DNA of 64,000 bases from Salinisphaera sp. T31B1 (GCF_040361275.1 NZ_APNH01000003.1:372001-436000); one strand, 5' to 3'; positions 43,625 to 53,293 are shown, counted from the stretch's first letter. Made by a program: numbers and translations. The notes: generated by a model not told the origin, from the sequence alone.

Positions 43625-44800
43625 TTATTCGGCGAGGCAAAAGCGCTCGACGAGTCCACGCAGGATGCGCTGCATGGGCGCGATGCGCTCCAGCGCCAGA
43701 TATTCGTCGGGCTGGTGGGCCTGGGCGATATCGCCGGGGCCGAGGACCACGCTGTCCATGCCCATGGCGTTGTAGAACGCGCCTTCGGTGCCGAAATCCA
43801 CCGCCGCCGCGGCGTGGCCCGACAACTCTTCGCAGGCGGTTACGATCGGCGACTCGCCCGAGGTTTCGAAAGCCGGCGTGCCGGTGAACAGCTCGCGGAA
43901 TTCGATCCGGCAGTCGCTGCCGGCAACCGCAGCCCGAGCGCGTTCGTGCAATTCGGCGCGCAGGGCGTCGATGGTCATGCCCGGCAGAAAACGCAGGTCG
44001 ATATCCAGCCGACAGCGCGCCGGAATGCGGTTGGCGTTGTCGCCGCCCGAAATCGCGCCGAGATTGAGTGTGGCATGGGGCACCGGAAAACCGGCAATAC
44101 GCTGACGCTCGGCCAAATCGTCCCGCAATGCGCGAATGGCGCCAAGCGCTTGATACATGCCTTCGATCGCGTTGGCACCGAGCGCCGGGTTGCTGGAATG
44201 CCCCGAGGCGCCGTGCACCTCGATCGTCTCCATGAAGATGCCCTTGTGCTGGCGGATCGGAACCAGGTTGGTCGGCTCGCCGATCACGCAGAACCGGCCC
44301 GGTCGCCGGCCGTGCTCACGATAGGCATCGAGCAACGCACGGGCGCCGTCCATGCCGCATTCCTCGTCGGCGGACACCAGCAGGCTGATGGGCGCGTCCA
44401 GATCGCGTTCGGCGTATTCGCTGGCCACGGCTGCGGCGATGGCGATGAAGCCTTTCATGTCGCAACTGCCCAGCCCGAACAGCCGACCGTCGCGCTCGGT
44501 CAGGGTAAACGGATCGCTCTGCCAGCCGCGGTCGTCGTAGGGCACGGTATCGATATGGCCGGCGAACACCAGCCCGTGCGCCGCCGCGCGCTCGGCCGGG
44601 CCGAGCCGGGCGATGAGATTGACCTTATCCGCGCGCGCGGCCATCGGCGTGATGTCGCAGTTAAAGCCTGCGCCCTCGAGCCGGTCCGCCAGCGCCCCGA
44701 CCGCTTCGCGGTTGCCGCAGTCCAGCGCGGGATCGCCGCTGCTGACGGTGCGGTGGCCGATCAGGTCGGTAAGCGTGTCGCGCCAGTCGAGAGTCGTCAT
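43625..44800 (-). CDS. argE: Acetylornithine deacetylase
   Basis: A 391-residue M20-family metallohydrolase that releases ornithine from N-acetylornithine in arginine synthesis. Metal ligands fit 'LVFAGHIDTVP' (His), 'GSCDMKGF' (Asp), 'SADEECGMDG' (Glu pair) and the late 'QAHQPDEYL' (His). 'GASGHSSNP' is in the dimerisation domain. It is paired with argA. The ATG at 44800 matches the family. Confidence 0.93.
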   Translation of the reverse strand: MTTLDWRDTLTDLIGHRTVSSGDPALDCGNREAVGALADRLEGAGFNCDITPMAARADKVNLIARLGPAERAAAHGLVFAGHIDTVPYDDRGWQSDPFTLTERDGRLFGLGSCDMKGFIAIAAAVASEYAERDLDAPISLLVSADEECGMDGARALLDAYREHGRRPGRFCVIGEPTNLVPIRQHKGIFMETIEVHGASGHSSNPALGANAIEGMYQALGAIRALRDDLAERQRIAGFPVPHATLNLGAISGGDNANRIPARCRLDIDLRFLPGMTIDALRAELHERARAAVAGSDCRIEFRELFTGTPAFETSGESPIVTACEELSGHAAAAVDFGTEGAFYNAMGMDSVVLGPGDIAQAHQPDEYLALERIAPMQRILRGLVERFCLAE

Positions 44801-44936
44801 GAACCGTTCCTGTCGGGTGGCGAGCGGAATGGGGTGGCTTCGGCGTTGCGGTTATCATGATACAACCCGCCGAAACCGGGCACGAAGCGGCGCCGAGCGC
44901 GCTTGGCGTTTTCTAAAACGGATGGATACTCGAAGC

Positions 44937-45302
44937 ATGCGTATCAAGATTGCGAGCCTTGCGGCGCTGGGCCTGGTCGGGCTGAGCCTGTACGCGGGCA
45001 CGACGCTGGCCACTGGCGACACCGGTCAGACGATTTATCTGGACCCGGATACCGGCGACGTGATCGATCAGCCGCCGGCTGCCGGCTCGCCGGCACCGGC
45101 TGCACGCCGAGCCGCGCCGGACCAGGGCAAGGGCAAGGCCTGGACCAACGCCGACGGTGCCGACATGTATACCCCGGATCAGACCGATGCGCCGGCGCTG
45201 GAAGCCGTGCACTGCGACGATGGCAGTCTGCGCATGGGCCATGCTCGCGCAACGCACGGCCAGGATGCCCGGGAGGCGCTGTGCGAACGCAACAAGCCCT
45301 GA
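44937..45302 (+). CDS. Small secreted protein preceding the metalloprotease
   Basis: A 121-residue protein with a signal peptide (hydrophobic residues 6-25, cleavage near TLA-T). The mature part is hydrophilic with two cysteines (VHCDDGS, ALCERNKP) and an early 'TIYLDPDTGDVIDQP' segment. No family is recognised. It overlaps the start of the metalloprotease gene by 22 bp and is probably co-transcribed with it. An in-frame ATG at 44922 is an alternative start. Confidence 0.7.
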   Translation: MRIKIASLAALGLVGLSLYAGTTLATGDTGQTIYLDPDTGDVIDQPPAAGSPAPAARRAAPDQGKGKAWTNADGADMYTPDQTDAPALEAVHCDDGSLRMGHARATHGQDAREALCERNKP

Positions 45303-46558
45303 CCGTGCAAACCGGGCTGCGGCTGTTGCTGGTGGCTGTCGGCACGTTGCTGGCCGGGCCGACCATCGCGGCCACCATGCAACTGGTGATCGACGATGCC
45401 CCCGGCGAGGGCTTCAATGACCCGACGCCGGTCAGCCCGGTAGGCGGCAACCAGGGCACCACACTCGGCGCTCAGCGGCGCGTCGCGCTGCAGTACGCCG
45501 CGGATATTCTCGGCAGCCGTATAGACAGCGCCGTGCCGATTCGTATCGCGGCGCGATTCGACAATCTGGGCTGTACGCGCAACAGCGCCACGCTCGGTCA
45601 GGCCGCGCCGGCGACCTATACCGCCAACTTCGGCGCCTCGGCCGCGCGCGCCGACGTCTACTACCCCGTGGCACTGGCCAATGCGCTGCGCGGTCGCCGC
45701 GTGGCAGGTGTGGACAACGATATCCAGGCCACCTTCAACACTGCGCTGGATGCCGGCGACAATGACTGCCTGCGCGGGCGCCGCTGGTATTACGGCCTCG
45801 ACGGCGCACAGCCGGGTGCCGCCTCACGGTTTGTCAGCACCGCCGTGCACGAACTCACCCACGGGCTGGGATTCGTATCGCTCGTGCGTCTGCAGGATAG
45901 CGCCAGTGCGCGTGTCGGCCAGTTTCCGGCCGCCGCATCGAATGGCCGGCGGCTGCCGGATATCTTCAGCAGTTTCATTCAGGATCTGTCGTTCGACGGC
46001 CAACCGCTGTGGCCGGACCTGACCGACGAACAACGTGCGGCCTCGTTGACCAACGACCCTTATGTCGTCTGGTCGGCAGCGAACACCAACAGCCAGGCGA
46101 TGACGGTGTTGAGTGACGGATTTTCACAGGGGCGGCTGCAGTTGTATGCACCGGCGGTGATGCGCCCCGGGAGTTCGATCTCCCACTGGGACACGCGCCT
46201 CACGCCGGACCAGATCATGGAGCCGTTCGCCACCGACGAGGACGAAGTCACTGCGGGCATCGGGTTGTCGGCCTGCGTGCTCGAAGATATCGGCTGGTCG
46301 CTGATCAACGGCACGCGCTGTCCGGATATCGATGCTCCGGCGATTGCCGGAGCGCCGGCCGATACAACGCGCGAACCGGCCTCGGTCAACGGCGTCGATG
46401 CCCAGATCGACGCGGACACGGCGGTTTCCAGCGGCGACGACAGCACAAGCAGCGGCGGCGGCTGTACGCTGGTCGGCGGCCAGCGGGCCGACCCGCTCTG
46501 GCTGGCGATGCTCGTGCTGGCCGCACTGAGTATTGGCTATCGGCGCCGGCGAGGCTGA
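45281..46558 (+). CDS. Secreted zinc metalloprotease-like protein with JDVT-type C-terminal signal
   Basis: A 425-residue exported protein. A signal peptide (to about residue 31) precedes a domain with 'STAVHELTHGLGFVSL' (zinc-protease HExxH at 190-194) and about five cysteines. A low-complexity Ser/Asp/Gly stretch leads to a C-terminal tail starting near residue 390: 'GGGCTLVGGQRADPLW', a hydrophobic helix, then 'YRRRRG'. That tripartite tail with a cysteine resembles JDVT-CTERM sorting signals. The GTG at 45281 is chosen for the strong GGGAGG site just before it. The next gene, overlapping by 26 bp, looks like the matching sorting protease. Substrates are unknown. Confidence 0.82.
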   Translation: MRTQQALTVQTGLRLLLVAVGTLLAGPTIAATMQLVIDDAPGEGFNDPTPVSPVGGNQGTTLGAQRRVALQYAADILGSRIDSAVPIRIAARFDNLGCTRNSATLGQAAPATYTANFGASAARADVYYPVALANALRGRRVAGVDNDIQATFNTALDAGDNDCLRGRRWYYGLDGAQPGAASRFVSTAVHELTHGLGFVSLVRLQDSASARVGQFPAAASNGRRLPDIFSSFIQDLSFDGQPLWPDLTDEQRAASLTNDPYVVWSAANTNSQAMTVLSDGFSQGRLQLYAPAVMRPGSSISHWDTRLTPDQIMEPFATDEDEVTAGIGLSACVLEDIGWSLINGTRCPDIDAPAIAGAPADTTREPASVNGVDAQIDADTAVSSGDDSTSSGGGCTLVGGQRADPLWLAMLVLAALSIGYRRRRG

Positions 46559-46997
46559 ACCCGTCGAGGTCAGGGCGAGGCTGTGGTGCGATCCGCTCTA
46601 CGGTCTGGCCCTGGCCGCGGCGCTGCCGGCTGTTGCGCTGATTGCCGCCACGCCCGCCGCCCGGCTGGCCCTGCACTGGCCCGGCCTGCAGGCGCTGTGG
46701 CTGATGGCAGGGCTCATGCCGGTGCTCGAGGAAGTCGTGTTCCGCTTCGGACTGCACGATTGCCTGGCCGCCCGATGGAGTGCGCGGGTGGGGCCGCTGA
46801 CGCTGGCCAACGCGATCACGGCGGTCGTGTTCGGTATGTGCCATCTGTGGACTCACCCGCCGGCCTGGGCCTTGGCGACCGTGCTTCCCGCGCTGGTGTT
46901 CGGCTGGGCCTACGAACGCCATCGCCGGCTGGCCGCGCCGGTGCTGTTGCATGCCGGCTATAACGCGGTCTATCTGTGTCTGTTGACTGTCGCCTGA
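46533..46997 (+). CDS. mrtJ: CPBP intramembrane protease, JDVT-CTERM system (MrtJ-like)
   Basis: A 154-residue membrane protein with about four helices and the glutamic-type CPBP/Rce1 protease motifs in order: 'LEEVVFRFGL' (EExxxR), 'FGMCHLW' (FxxxH) and 'LLHAGYNAVY' (HxxxN). CPBP proteases of the JDVT-CTERM system lie beside their single target protein, and here the target candidate overlaps its 5' end. It should cleave near the cysteine of the C-terminal tail. The TTG at 46533 is the most upstream plausible start; the N-terminus is uncertain. Confidence 0.8.
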   Translation: MAIGAGEAEPVEVRARLWCDPLYGLALAAALPAVALIAATPAARLALHWPGLQALWLMAGLMPVLEEVVFRFGLHDCLAARWSARVGPLTLANAITAVVFGMCHLWTHPPAWALATVLPALVFGWAYERHRRLAAPVLLHAGYNAVYLCLLTVA

Positions 46998-47050
46998 GCC
47001 GCGCGCGGCGACGCCTTTGTTACCATGCGCCGATTGCAATCGAGACCGCG

Positions 47051-47602
47051 ATGACCCAAGACACCGCCAACCTGTTCGACGCGCTCGCCCACGGTCTGGC
47101 TCAGGCCGAATCCGTTCAGACACCGGGCGAGGTGCACGGCACGCTGACCGGCATGCTGTGCATTGATAACGAAGCCAACGGCCGCCGCGCGCTCGAGGAT
47201 GTCGAAACCGACAGCCTCGATACCGCCATGGATGCGCTGCGCGAGATCACCCTGGAAGGGTTGTTCGACCCCGATCTGAGTTTTCGCCCGTTGTTGCCTG
47301 ACGACGACGTCGCCCTGGAGAACCGGGTGGGTTCGCTGGCGCGCTGGTGCGCCGGCTTTTTGTACGGGCTGAGCGCAGACAGCGAGTTCGACCTGTCGCG
47401 GCTATCGGCCGAGGTGCGCGAAGTGGTGTCCGATCTGACCGAGCTCTCACGCGCCGGGCTGACCGCAGAAGACAGCGACGCCGAATCGGCCGAGGCCGAC
47501 TACGCCGAGCTGGTCGAATACGTGCGGGTCGGCGTACAGATGATATTTCTGGAGCTGCAGCCCAAGCGGGAAGGCCCGATCAAGCGCGAGTCGCTGCATT
47601 GA
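47051..47602 (+). CDS. ygfB: UPF0149 family protein YgfB
   Basis: A 183-residue all-helical UPF0149 protein. 'ESVQTPGEVHGTLTGMLC' near residue 20 and 'RWCAGFLYGLS' near residue 110 are characteristic. In Pseudomonas aeruginosa YgfB affects ampDh3 expression and beta-lactam tolerance. Its stop and the pepP start share one base (TGATG, 47600-47604), and it heads the conserved ygfB-pepP-ubiH-ubiI order. Confidence 0.93.
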   Translation: MTQDTANLFDALAHGLAQAESVQTPGEVHGTLTGMLCIDNEANGRRALEDVETDSLDTAMDALREITLEGLFDPDLSFRPLLPDDDVALENRVGSLARWCAGFLYGLSADSEFDLSRLSAEVREVVSDLTELSRAGLTAEDSDAESAEADYAELVEYVRVGVQMIFLELQPKREGPIKRESLH

Positions 47603-48966
47603 TGAATAACCAGCGTTCGCTCGATCTACCGGATATCTCGCATCTGGCGCATGCCGATCACCAGCCCGATCATGTCGTGCGCCGGCGTCAGCTTGCCCAG
47701 ATCGTCGGTGAGCGCGGGGTCGCGATCATCGCCGCCACGCCCGAGCGCAACCGCAACAACGATGTCGACTACCCCTACCGTCCGAACAGCGATTTCCGTT
47801 ATCTGACCGGCTTCTCCGAACCGGAGGCGATCGCCGTGATCGCGCCGGGGTTCGACAAGGGCGACTACCTGCTGTTCTGTCGCGAGCGCGATGCCGAGGC
47901 CGAGACCTGGGTCGGCCGACGCGCCGGGCTCGAGGGGGCGATGGCCTGGTACGACGCCGATCATGCCGTGGCCATCGACGATTTTTCGGCCTGGCTGCCG
48001 CGCCTGCTTGACGGACGCGAACGGCTGTATCTCACGCTGGGCCAGCATCAGAGCTTCGAGCACGGCGTGCTCCAGGCGTTGGAGCGGCTGCGCAGCCAGG
48101 GCCGGCGCGGCACGCCGCCCGAGCAGATCGTCGCTCTCGACAAGATTGTCCATGAGATGCGGCTGCGCAAATCCGATGCCGAGATCGCGCTCATGCGCCA
48201 GGCCGCGGCTACTTCGGCGCGCGCGCATGTCGCGGCGATGCAGGCTGCGGCCCCCGGGGTCGCCGAATACCAGCTGGCCGCGGTACTGCACTTCGCCTTC
48301 GAAGCCGAGGGCATGACCTGGGCCTATCCGAGCATTGTCGGCGCCGGCGAGAACGGGTGCGTATTGCACTATATCGAGAACGCCGCACGGATCGCCGACG
48401 GCGATCTGGTGCTGATCGACGCGGGCGCCGAGTATCGCGGGTATGCCGGCGACATCACCCGTACGTTTCCGGCCAACGGCCGCTTCAGTGCAGCCCAGCG
48501 GCGCGTCTACGATATCGTGCTTGCCGCCAACCGTGCCGGTATCGCCGCCGCGCGCGCCGGGGCGCCGGCCAATGCGCCGCACCAGGCGGCGCTGCGGGTG
48601 CTGGTCGACGGCATGATCGCGCTCGGCTGGTGCGAGGGCAGCGTCGACGAAGTCATCGAATCGGAAAGCTATCGGCCGTTCTTCATGCACGGAACCAGCC
48701 ACTGGCTGGGCATGGATGTCCACGATGTCGGGGATTACAAGTCCGACGACGAATGGCGCCCGCTCGAGCCGGGCATGGTACTGACAGTCGAGCCGGGGCT
48801 GTATGTCAGGGCGGGCAACGAGCGCGTGGCGCGCGAATACTGGAACATCGGCATCCGCGTCGAGGACGACGTGGTGATCACCGCCGAGGGCAGTGAAGTG
48901 CTCACGGCCGGTGTCCCGAAGGACCCCGACGCGATCGAAGCGCTCATGGCCGGACACAGCGCGTGA
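47602..48966 (+). CDS. pepP: Xaa-Pro aminopeptidase
   Basis: A 454-residue M24B aminopeptidase that removes N-terminal residues before proline. The N-terminal AMP_N domain contains 'FRYLTGFSEPEAIAVIAPG'; the C-terminal pita-bread domain holds the metal ligands in 'IDAGAEYRGYAGDITRTFP' (two Asp), 'HGTSHWLGMDVHD' (His), 'TVEPGLYV' (Glu) and 'GIRVEDDVVIT' (Glu). Length fits E. coli PepP. It overlaps ygfB and ubiH (GTGA). Confidence 0.96.
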   Translation: MNNQRSLDLPDISHLAHADHQPDHVVRRRQLAQIVGERGVAIIAATPERNRNNDVDYPYRPNSDFRYLTGFSEPEAIAVIAPGFDKGDYLLFCRERDAEAETWVGRRAGLEGAMAWYDADHAVAIDDFSAWLPRLLDGRERLYLTLGQHQSFEHGVLQALERLRSQGRRGTPPEQIVALDKIVHEMRLRKSDAEIALMRQAAATSARAHVAAMQAAAPGVAEYQLAAVLHFAFEAEGMTWAYPSIVGAGENGCVLHYIENAARIADGDLVLIDAGAEYRGYAGDITRTFPANGRFSAAQRRVYDIVLAANRAGIAAARAGAPANAPHQAALRVLVDGMIALGWCEGSVDEVIESESYRPFFMHGTSHWLGMDVHDVGDYKSDDEWRPLEPGMVLTVEPGLYVRAGNERVAREYWNIGIRVEDDVVITAEGSEVLTAGVPKDPDAIEALMAGHSA

Positions 48967-50189
48967 GCACCGATTACGACATCGTGGTGATCGGCGGCGG
49001 CCTGGCCGGTGCGAGCCTGGCCTGCGGGCTGGCCGATAGCGGGCTGCGTATCGCGCTGGTCGAGGCGGTGGCCTTCGATGCGCCCGCCGATGAGCAGATG
49101 GCGGCCCGGACCACGGCGATCGCCTGGGGGACGCGGACGCTGTTCGAGCAGCTGGGCCTGTGGTCTGCGATGGCCCGCGATGCCGCGCCTATCCGGCAGC
49201 TGCATGTCTCTCAGAAAGGCCATTTCGGTCGGGTGCGTGTGTCCGCGGCCGACTACGATTTGCCGGCACTGGGTTATGTGATACCCAACCTGGCCATGAT
49301 CGCCGCACTGCGAGAGCGCCTGGATCGTCTCGAGGGTGTGGATGTGATTGCGCCGGCGCGGTTCGAGACGTTGTCGCATGAAGACACCCGTATTCGGGTG
49401 GCGTTGTCCGAGCCGGGCGGCGGCAGCCGCGAGATCGGCGCGCGCCTGCTGATCGGCGCCGACGGTGCGCGGTCGTCGGTCCGTGAGGCGCTGGGCATCG
49501 GCGCGCGTATCGACGACTATCGGCAACGCGCGTTGATCACCATCGTCGAACCGGAGCGCGCGCATGACGGCTGTGCCTACGAACGCTTCACGCCCGACGG
49601 TCCGGTGGCGCTGCTGCCCCGGACCCGCGAAAGTTGTGCGGCAGTCTGGACGCTGCCCAGCGATATCGCCGAACAGATGTGTGCAATCGGCGAGGATGCC
49701 TTCGTCGCCGCTCTTCAGGAGGCCTTCGGCCAGCGTCTGGGCAGGCTCGGCCTGGCCGGGCCGCGCGGCAGCTACCCGTTGGCGCGCGTGTTGTGCGACA
49801 AGCCGGTATCGCGACGGGCCGCGCTGATCGGCAATGCCGGACACGCGCTGCATCCGGCCGCCGCCCAGGGCTTCAACCTGGCGATCCGCGATGCGCTGGT
49901 ATTCGCGGCCATGCTGGGCGAGCGGATGCAAGCTGATCCGGGCGCCGACCCGGGCGACGCCGATCTGCTGGCGGCCTGGGCCGAAGCGCGCGCGCCCGAC
50001 CAGCAGCGGGTGGCCAATTTCACCGACGCCATCGTCCGCGTGTTTTCCAATCGCATACCCGGTCTGGGGCATGCGCGCGGCGCCGGCCTGGCGGGGCTTT
50101 CGCTCTGGCCGGCGATCCGTGACGACATGGCCCGCCGCAGCATGGGGCTGGCCGTGGCGCCGCCACTGGATACGGGACACCGAACATGA
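48963..50189 (+). CDS. ubiH: 2-octaprenyl-6-methoxyphenol hydroxylase
   Basis: A 408-residue FAD monooxygenase of ubiquinone synthesis. The dinucleotide fold is 'VVIGGGLAGASLACGLADSG', the GD motif region is 'IGADGARSSVREALGI', and the second FAD motif is 'NAGHALHPAAAQGFNLAIRD', which is UbiH-like. The GTG start overlaps the pepP stop by four bases, and its stop overlaps the next start (ATGA), so it is tightly coupled on both sides. Confidence 0.93.
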   Translation: MSTDYDIVVIGGGLAGASLACGLADSGLRIALVEAVAFDAPADEQMAARTTAIAWGTRTLFEQLGLWSAMARDAAPIRQLHVSQKGHFGRVRVSAADYDLPALGYVIPNLAMIAALRERLDRLEGVDVIAPARFETLSHEDTRIRVALSEPGGGSREIGARLLIGADGARSSVREALGIGARIDDYRQRALITIVEPERAHDGCAYERFTPDGPVALLPRTRESCAAVWTLPSDIAEQMCAIGEDAFVAALQEAFGQRLGRLGLAGPRGSYPLARVLCDKPVSRRAALIGNAGHALHPAAAQGFNLAIRDALVFAAMLGERMQADPGADPGDADLLAAWAEARAPDQQRVANFTDAIVRVFSNRIPGLGHARGAGLAGLSLWPAIRDDMARRSMGLAVAPPLDTGHRT

Positions 50190-51394
50190 GTCGCACCCCA
50201 CGGGCCCAATATGATGTCGCCATCGTCGGCGGCGGGATGGTGGGTGCGGTACTGGCCGTCGCCCTGGAACAGGCCGATTTCTCGGTCGCGCTGGTCGAGG
50301 CCCGCCAGCCGACGCGTTTCGATCCCGGCGCCGACTACGATCTGCGTCTGTCGGCCATCGCGCCCGGCCCGCGCCGCGTGCTCGACAACCTCGGCCTGTG
50401 GCGTACGGTCGCCGACACGCGCGCCTGTGCGTTCACCGGCATGAAGGTATGGGAAGCCGGCGCGCAGGAGATGCTGTTTCTCGAGCATACGGCGGTGGGC
50501 CTGCCGGAACTGGGCCATATCGTGGAGAACGAGCTGGTGGTCGATGCCGCCTGGCAGGCCATGGGGCGGGTGGATGTCTACTGTCCGGCGAAGATGGCCT
50601 CGCTGCGCGTCGAGGCCGATCGGGCGAGTCTGCGTCTGGACGACGATCGGGTGATCACGGCCGGGCTGGTGGTCGGCGCCGAAGGGGCGAATTCGCCCGT
50701 GCGCGAAGCCGCGGGCATCGGCACCGTCGGCTGGGGGTATGGCCAGCGTTGCACGGTGGGCGCGGTACGGCCGGCGCGGCATCATCGTCATATCGCCTGG
50801 CAGCGTTTCACCGAAACCGGGCCGGTGGCGTTCCTGCCGTTGTCCGACGGCCGTTGTTCGCTGGCCTGGCATGCCGACGCCGCGCTGGCCGACGAGCTGG
50901 CGGCACTCGATGACGATGCCTTCCGTGCACGACTGACCGAGGCCAGCGGCGGCGTGCTCGGCGATATCGAAGCGATCGATACGCGTGCGGCGTTCCCGTT
51001 GAAGCTGCTTCATGCCAAGCGCTATTGCGACGAGCGCGTGGCCCTGGTGGGCGATGCTGCCCATGTGCTGCACCCGATGGCCGGCCAGGGGGTCAACCTC
51101 GGTCTGCTGGATGTTGCCGAACTGGTCGGCGCCCTGGAAACCGGGCGACAAGCCGGGCGCGGACCCGGCGAGCAGACCGATCTGTTGCGCTATCAGCGCG
51201 CCCGTATGGCCGAGAACCTGATGATGCTCGGTGCCACGGATTTGCTCAAGCGCGCCTACGGCAGCGCGAATCCGCTGGTGCGTCGTCTGCGCCGGCATGC
51301 GATCGGCGCCGCGGCCGGTCTGGCCCCGATCCGCCAGCTGATGATCCATCATGCGGTCGGGCTTTCGACCGACGGACCGCGCCTGCTGCGCTGA
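50186..51394 (+). CDS. ubiI: UbiI/UbiF-family ubiquinone hydroxylase
   Basis: A 402-residue FAD monooxygenase paralogous to UbiH. Motifs: 'AIVGGGMVGAVLAVALEQ', 'VVGAEGANSPVREAAGI' and 'VGDAAHVLHPMAGQGVNLGL'. Position after ubiH suggests UbiI (VisC), which hydroxylates C5 of the ring; UbiF and Coq7-like roles are hard to separate by eye, so the exact ring position is a family guess. A riboswitch region follows after about 110 bp. Confidence 0.88.
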   Translation: MSRTPRAQYDVAIVGGGMVGAVLAVALEQADFSVALVEARQPTRFDPGADYDLRLSAIAPGPRRVLDNLGLWRTVADTRACAFTGMKVWEAGAQEMLFLEHTAVGLPELGHIVENELVVDAAWQAMGRVDVYCPAKMASLRVEADRASLRLDDDRVITAGLVVGAEGANSPVREAAGIGTVGWGYGQRCTVGAVRPARHHRHIAWQRFTETGPVAFLPLSDGRCSLAWHADAALADELAALDDDAFRARLTEASGGVLGDIEAIDTRAAFPLKLLHAKRYCDERVALVGDAAHVLHPMAGQGVNLGLLDVAELVGALETGRQAGRGPGEQTDLLRYQRARMAENLMMLGATDLLKRAYGSANPLVRRLRRHAIGAAAGLAPIRQLMIHHAVGLSTDGPRLLR

Positions 51395-51503
51395 CACGCG
51401 CGACCGGACGGAGCGCTCTTGCCGGCCGGCTCGGTCCGGCCGGGATCCGGGCGCCTTGGCGCGAGGCGATCACGTCGGTATAGTCGTGACTCGATCGCCA
51501 GTC

Positions 51504-51677
51504 GTGTGGGAGAGAGCGGGCCAGCCCGCCGCCGAAGGCGCACACCGCCCGGAAACGCTCAGGCAAAAGGACCGCACGGTTGCCCCGCAAGCCAGGGGCA
51601 AGATCGACTCTGGAGAGCAACCGCCACATGCGGTTCACCGACGGGGCAAATCTCTCAGGTGCCAGGACAGAGGGGCG
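51504..51677 (+). promoter_or_regulatory. Tandem glycine riboswitch
   Basis: Two glycine aptamers stand in series upstream of gcvT. Aptamer 1 (about 51504-51575) has the hallmark 'GGGAGAGAGC', 'GCCGCCGAAGGCGCA' and 'CGCTCAGGCAAAAGGACCG'. Aptamer 2 (about 51606-51677) has 'ACTCTGGAGAGC', 'CACCGACGGGGCAA' and 'TCTCAGGTGCCAGGACAGAG'. Glycine binding would switch on the downstream cleavage operon. The expression platform lies between 51678 and the gcvT start at 51736; its exact mechanism is not clear by eye. Confidence 0.95.
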
Positions 51678-51735
51678 ACAGGCGAAAGCCGAGGTCGTTT
51701 CGTGTCCGTCAACCCGCTGCAGCGAGAGTACCCGC

Positions 51736-52851
51736 ATGGCCCACCGCACGCCCCTGTATGAAGCGCACGTCGCCGCCGGCGCCAAGCTGGTGGACTTCGC
51801 CGGCTGGGACATGCCGATCGACTACGGCTCCCAGATCGCCGAGCACAAGGCGGTGCGCGACAACGTGGGCATGTTCGACGTTTCGCACATGGCGGTCGTG
51901 GATATTCACGGGCCCGATGCGCGCGCATTCCTGTCGGCCGTGCTCGCCAACGATATCGCCAAGATCGACGATATCGGCCGTGCGCTGTATACCTGCGTAC
52001 TGAACACGCGCGGCGGCGTCATCGACGATCTGATCGTCTACCACCTGGCCAGCGAGCGCTATCGCGCAGTGGTCAACGCCGCGACGGCCGAAAAGGATCT
52101 GGCCTGGTTGCACAGCCAGGCGCGCGGGCGCGATGTCGAGATCACCCACCGCGAGGATCTGGCGATCATCGCCGTCCAGGGCCCGCGTGCCCGCGAACTG
52201 GCCGGGCAGGCGATGTCCGACGAGACCGCCGACGCCGCCCGCAAGCTCAAGCCATTTGAAGGATTCGCCACCGACGGGATCTCGATCGGCCGTACCGGCT
52301 ATACCGGCGAGGATGGCTACGAGATCGTGCTGCCGGGCGACCGGGCGCACGATCTGTGGCGTCGTCTGCAGGATGTTGGGGTCACCCCGGTGGGCCTGGG
52401 CGCGCGCGATACGCTGCGCCTGGAGGCCGGGCTGAATCTGTACGGCCAGGATATGGACGAGGACCGAACGCCGCTCGAATCCGGCCTGGGCTGGACGGTG
52501 GCCTTCAAGCCCGCCGAACGGCAGTTCGTCGGCCGCGACGCGCTCGAGCACATGCGCCAGCAGGGGGTCAGCCACAAGCTGGTCGGCCTAGTGCTCGAAG
52601 GCCGCGGCGTGATTCGCGCGCATGCCGCCGTGCGCGCCGCCGACAGCGACGAAGACGACCCCGATGCCGCCGACGGCGAAGTCACCAGCGGCAGTTTCGC
52701 ACCGACACTGGGCTGCTCGATCGCGCTGGCGCGCATACCGCGCGACTGGCAGGACACCGTCGAGGTACGGATCCGCGATCGCTGGCAGCCTGCGCGCATC
52801 GTCAAACCCCCGTTCGTCCGCCACGGCAAGTCCCTGATCGAACCGGACTGA
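51736..52851 (+). CDS. gcvT: Glycine cleavage system T protein (aminomethyltransferase)
   Basis: A 371-residue tetrahydrofolate-dependent aminomethyltransferase. '[20 protein letters not shown]' opens it, with '[13 protein letters not shown]', '[16 protein letters not shown]' and '[20 protein letters not shown]' following, all GcvT signatures including the folate-site Asp (VIDD). It takes the aminomethyl group from GcvH, giving methylene-THF and ammonia. A 20-residue acidic insert (near residue 305, rich in Asp) is unusual. It lies first behind the glycine riboswitch. Confidence 0.96.
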   Translation: MAHRTPLYEAHVAAGAKLVDFAGWDMPIDYGSQIAEHKAVRDNVGMFDVSHMAVVDIHGPDARAFLSAVLANDIAKIDDIGRALYTCVLNTRGGVIDDLIVYHLASERYRAVVNAATAEKDLAWLHSQARGRDVEITHREDLAIIAVQGPRARELAGQAMSDETADAARKLKPFEGFATDGISIGRTGYTGEDGYEIVLPGDRAHDLWRRLQDVGVTPVGLGARDTLRLEAGLNLYGQDMDEDRTPLESGLGWTVAFKPAERQFVGRDALEHMRQQGVSHKLVGLVLEGRGVIRAHAAVRAADSDEDDPDAADGEVTSGSFAPTLGCSIALARIPRDWQDTVEVRIRDRWQPARIVKPPFVRHGKSLIEPD

Positions 52852-52897
52852 GCCGCGCCCCAACGCATCGCACGGAACAACCCACAAGGACCCAGCC

Positions 52898-53293
52898 ATG
52901 AGCGATATCCCCAAGGATCTGTCGTATACCAAGACCCACGAATGGATCGGTAACGACGGCGACGGCACGATCACCGTCGGCATCACCGACTACGCCCAAT
53001 CGTCGCTGGGCGATCTGGTATTCGTCGAACTCCCGGAAACCGGCACCAAGGTCGGCGCCGGCGACGGCGTGGCGGTGGTCGAGTCGGTCAAGGCCGCCTC
53101 GGACATCTATGCACCGGTCGACGGCGAGATCGCCGAGATCAACGAGCAGCTGGCCGATTCGCCGGAACTGGTCAACGAGGACCCGTTCGGCCAGGGCTGG
53201 CTGTTCAAGATGGCGATCGATGACGAGACTGCGCTCGGCGAGCTGCTGGACGCCGACGCCTACAAGGGCGTTGTCGACGACGCCGAAGACTAG
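52898..53293 (+). CDS. gcvH: Glycine cleavage system H protein
   Basis: A 131-residue lipoyl carrier protein. '[20 protein letters not shown]' and '[19 protein letters not shown]' are typical; the lipoylated lysine is in '[16 protein letters not shown]'. It shuttles the aminomethyl arm between P, T and L proteins. It follows gcvT by 46 bp with an AAGGA ribosome-binding site. Confidence 0.97.
   Translation: MSDIPKDLSYTKTHEWIGNDGDGTITVGITDYAQSSLGDLVFVELPETGTKVGAGDGVAVVESVKAASDIYAPVDGEIAEINEQLADSPELVNEDPFGQGWLFKMAIDDETALGELLDADAYKGVVDDAED

Noticed and set aside
43073-44860. 595-codon open frame antisense to argA and argE
   Set aside because: Both sense genes have complete catalytic motifs; the antisense product is low-complexity and has no recognisable domain.
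48735-51397. Two long antisense frames opposite pepP, ubiH and ubiI
   Set aside because: These are shadows of coupled, conserved genes, with no ribosome-binding site or family match.
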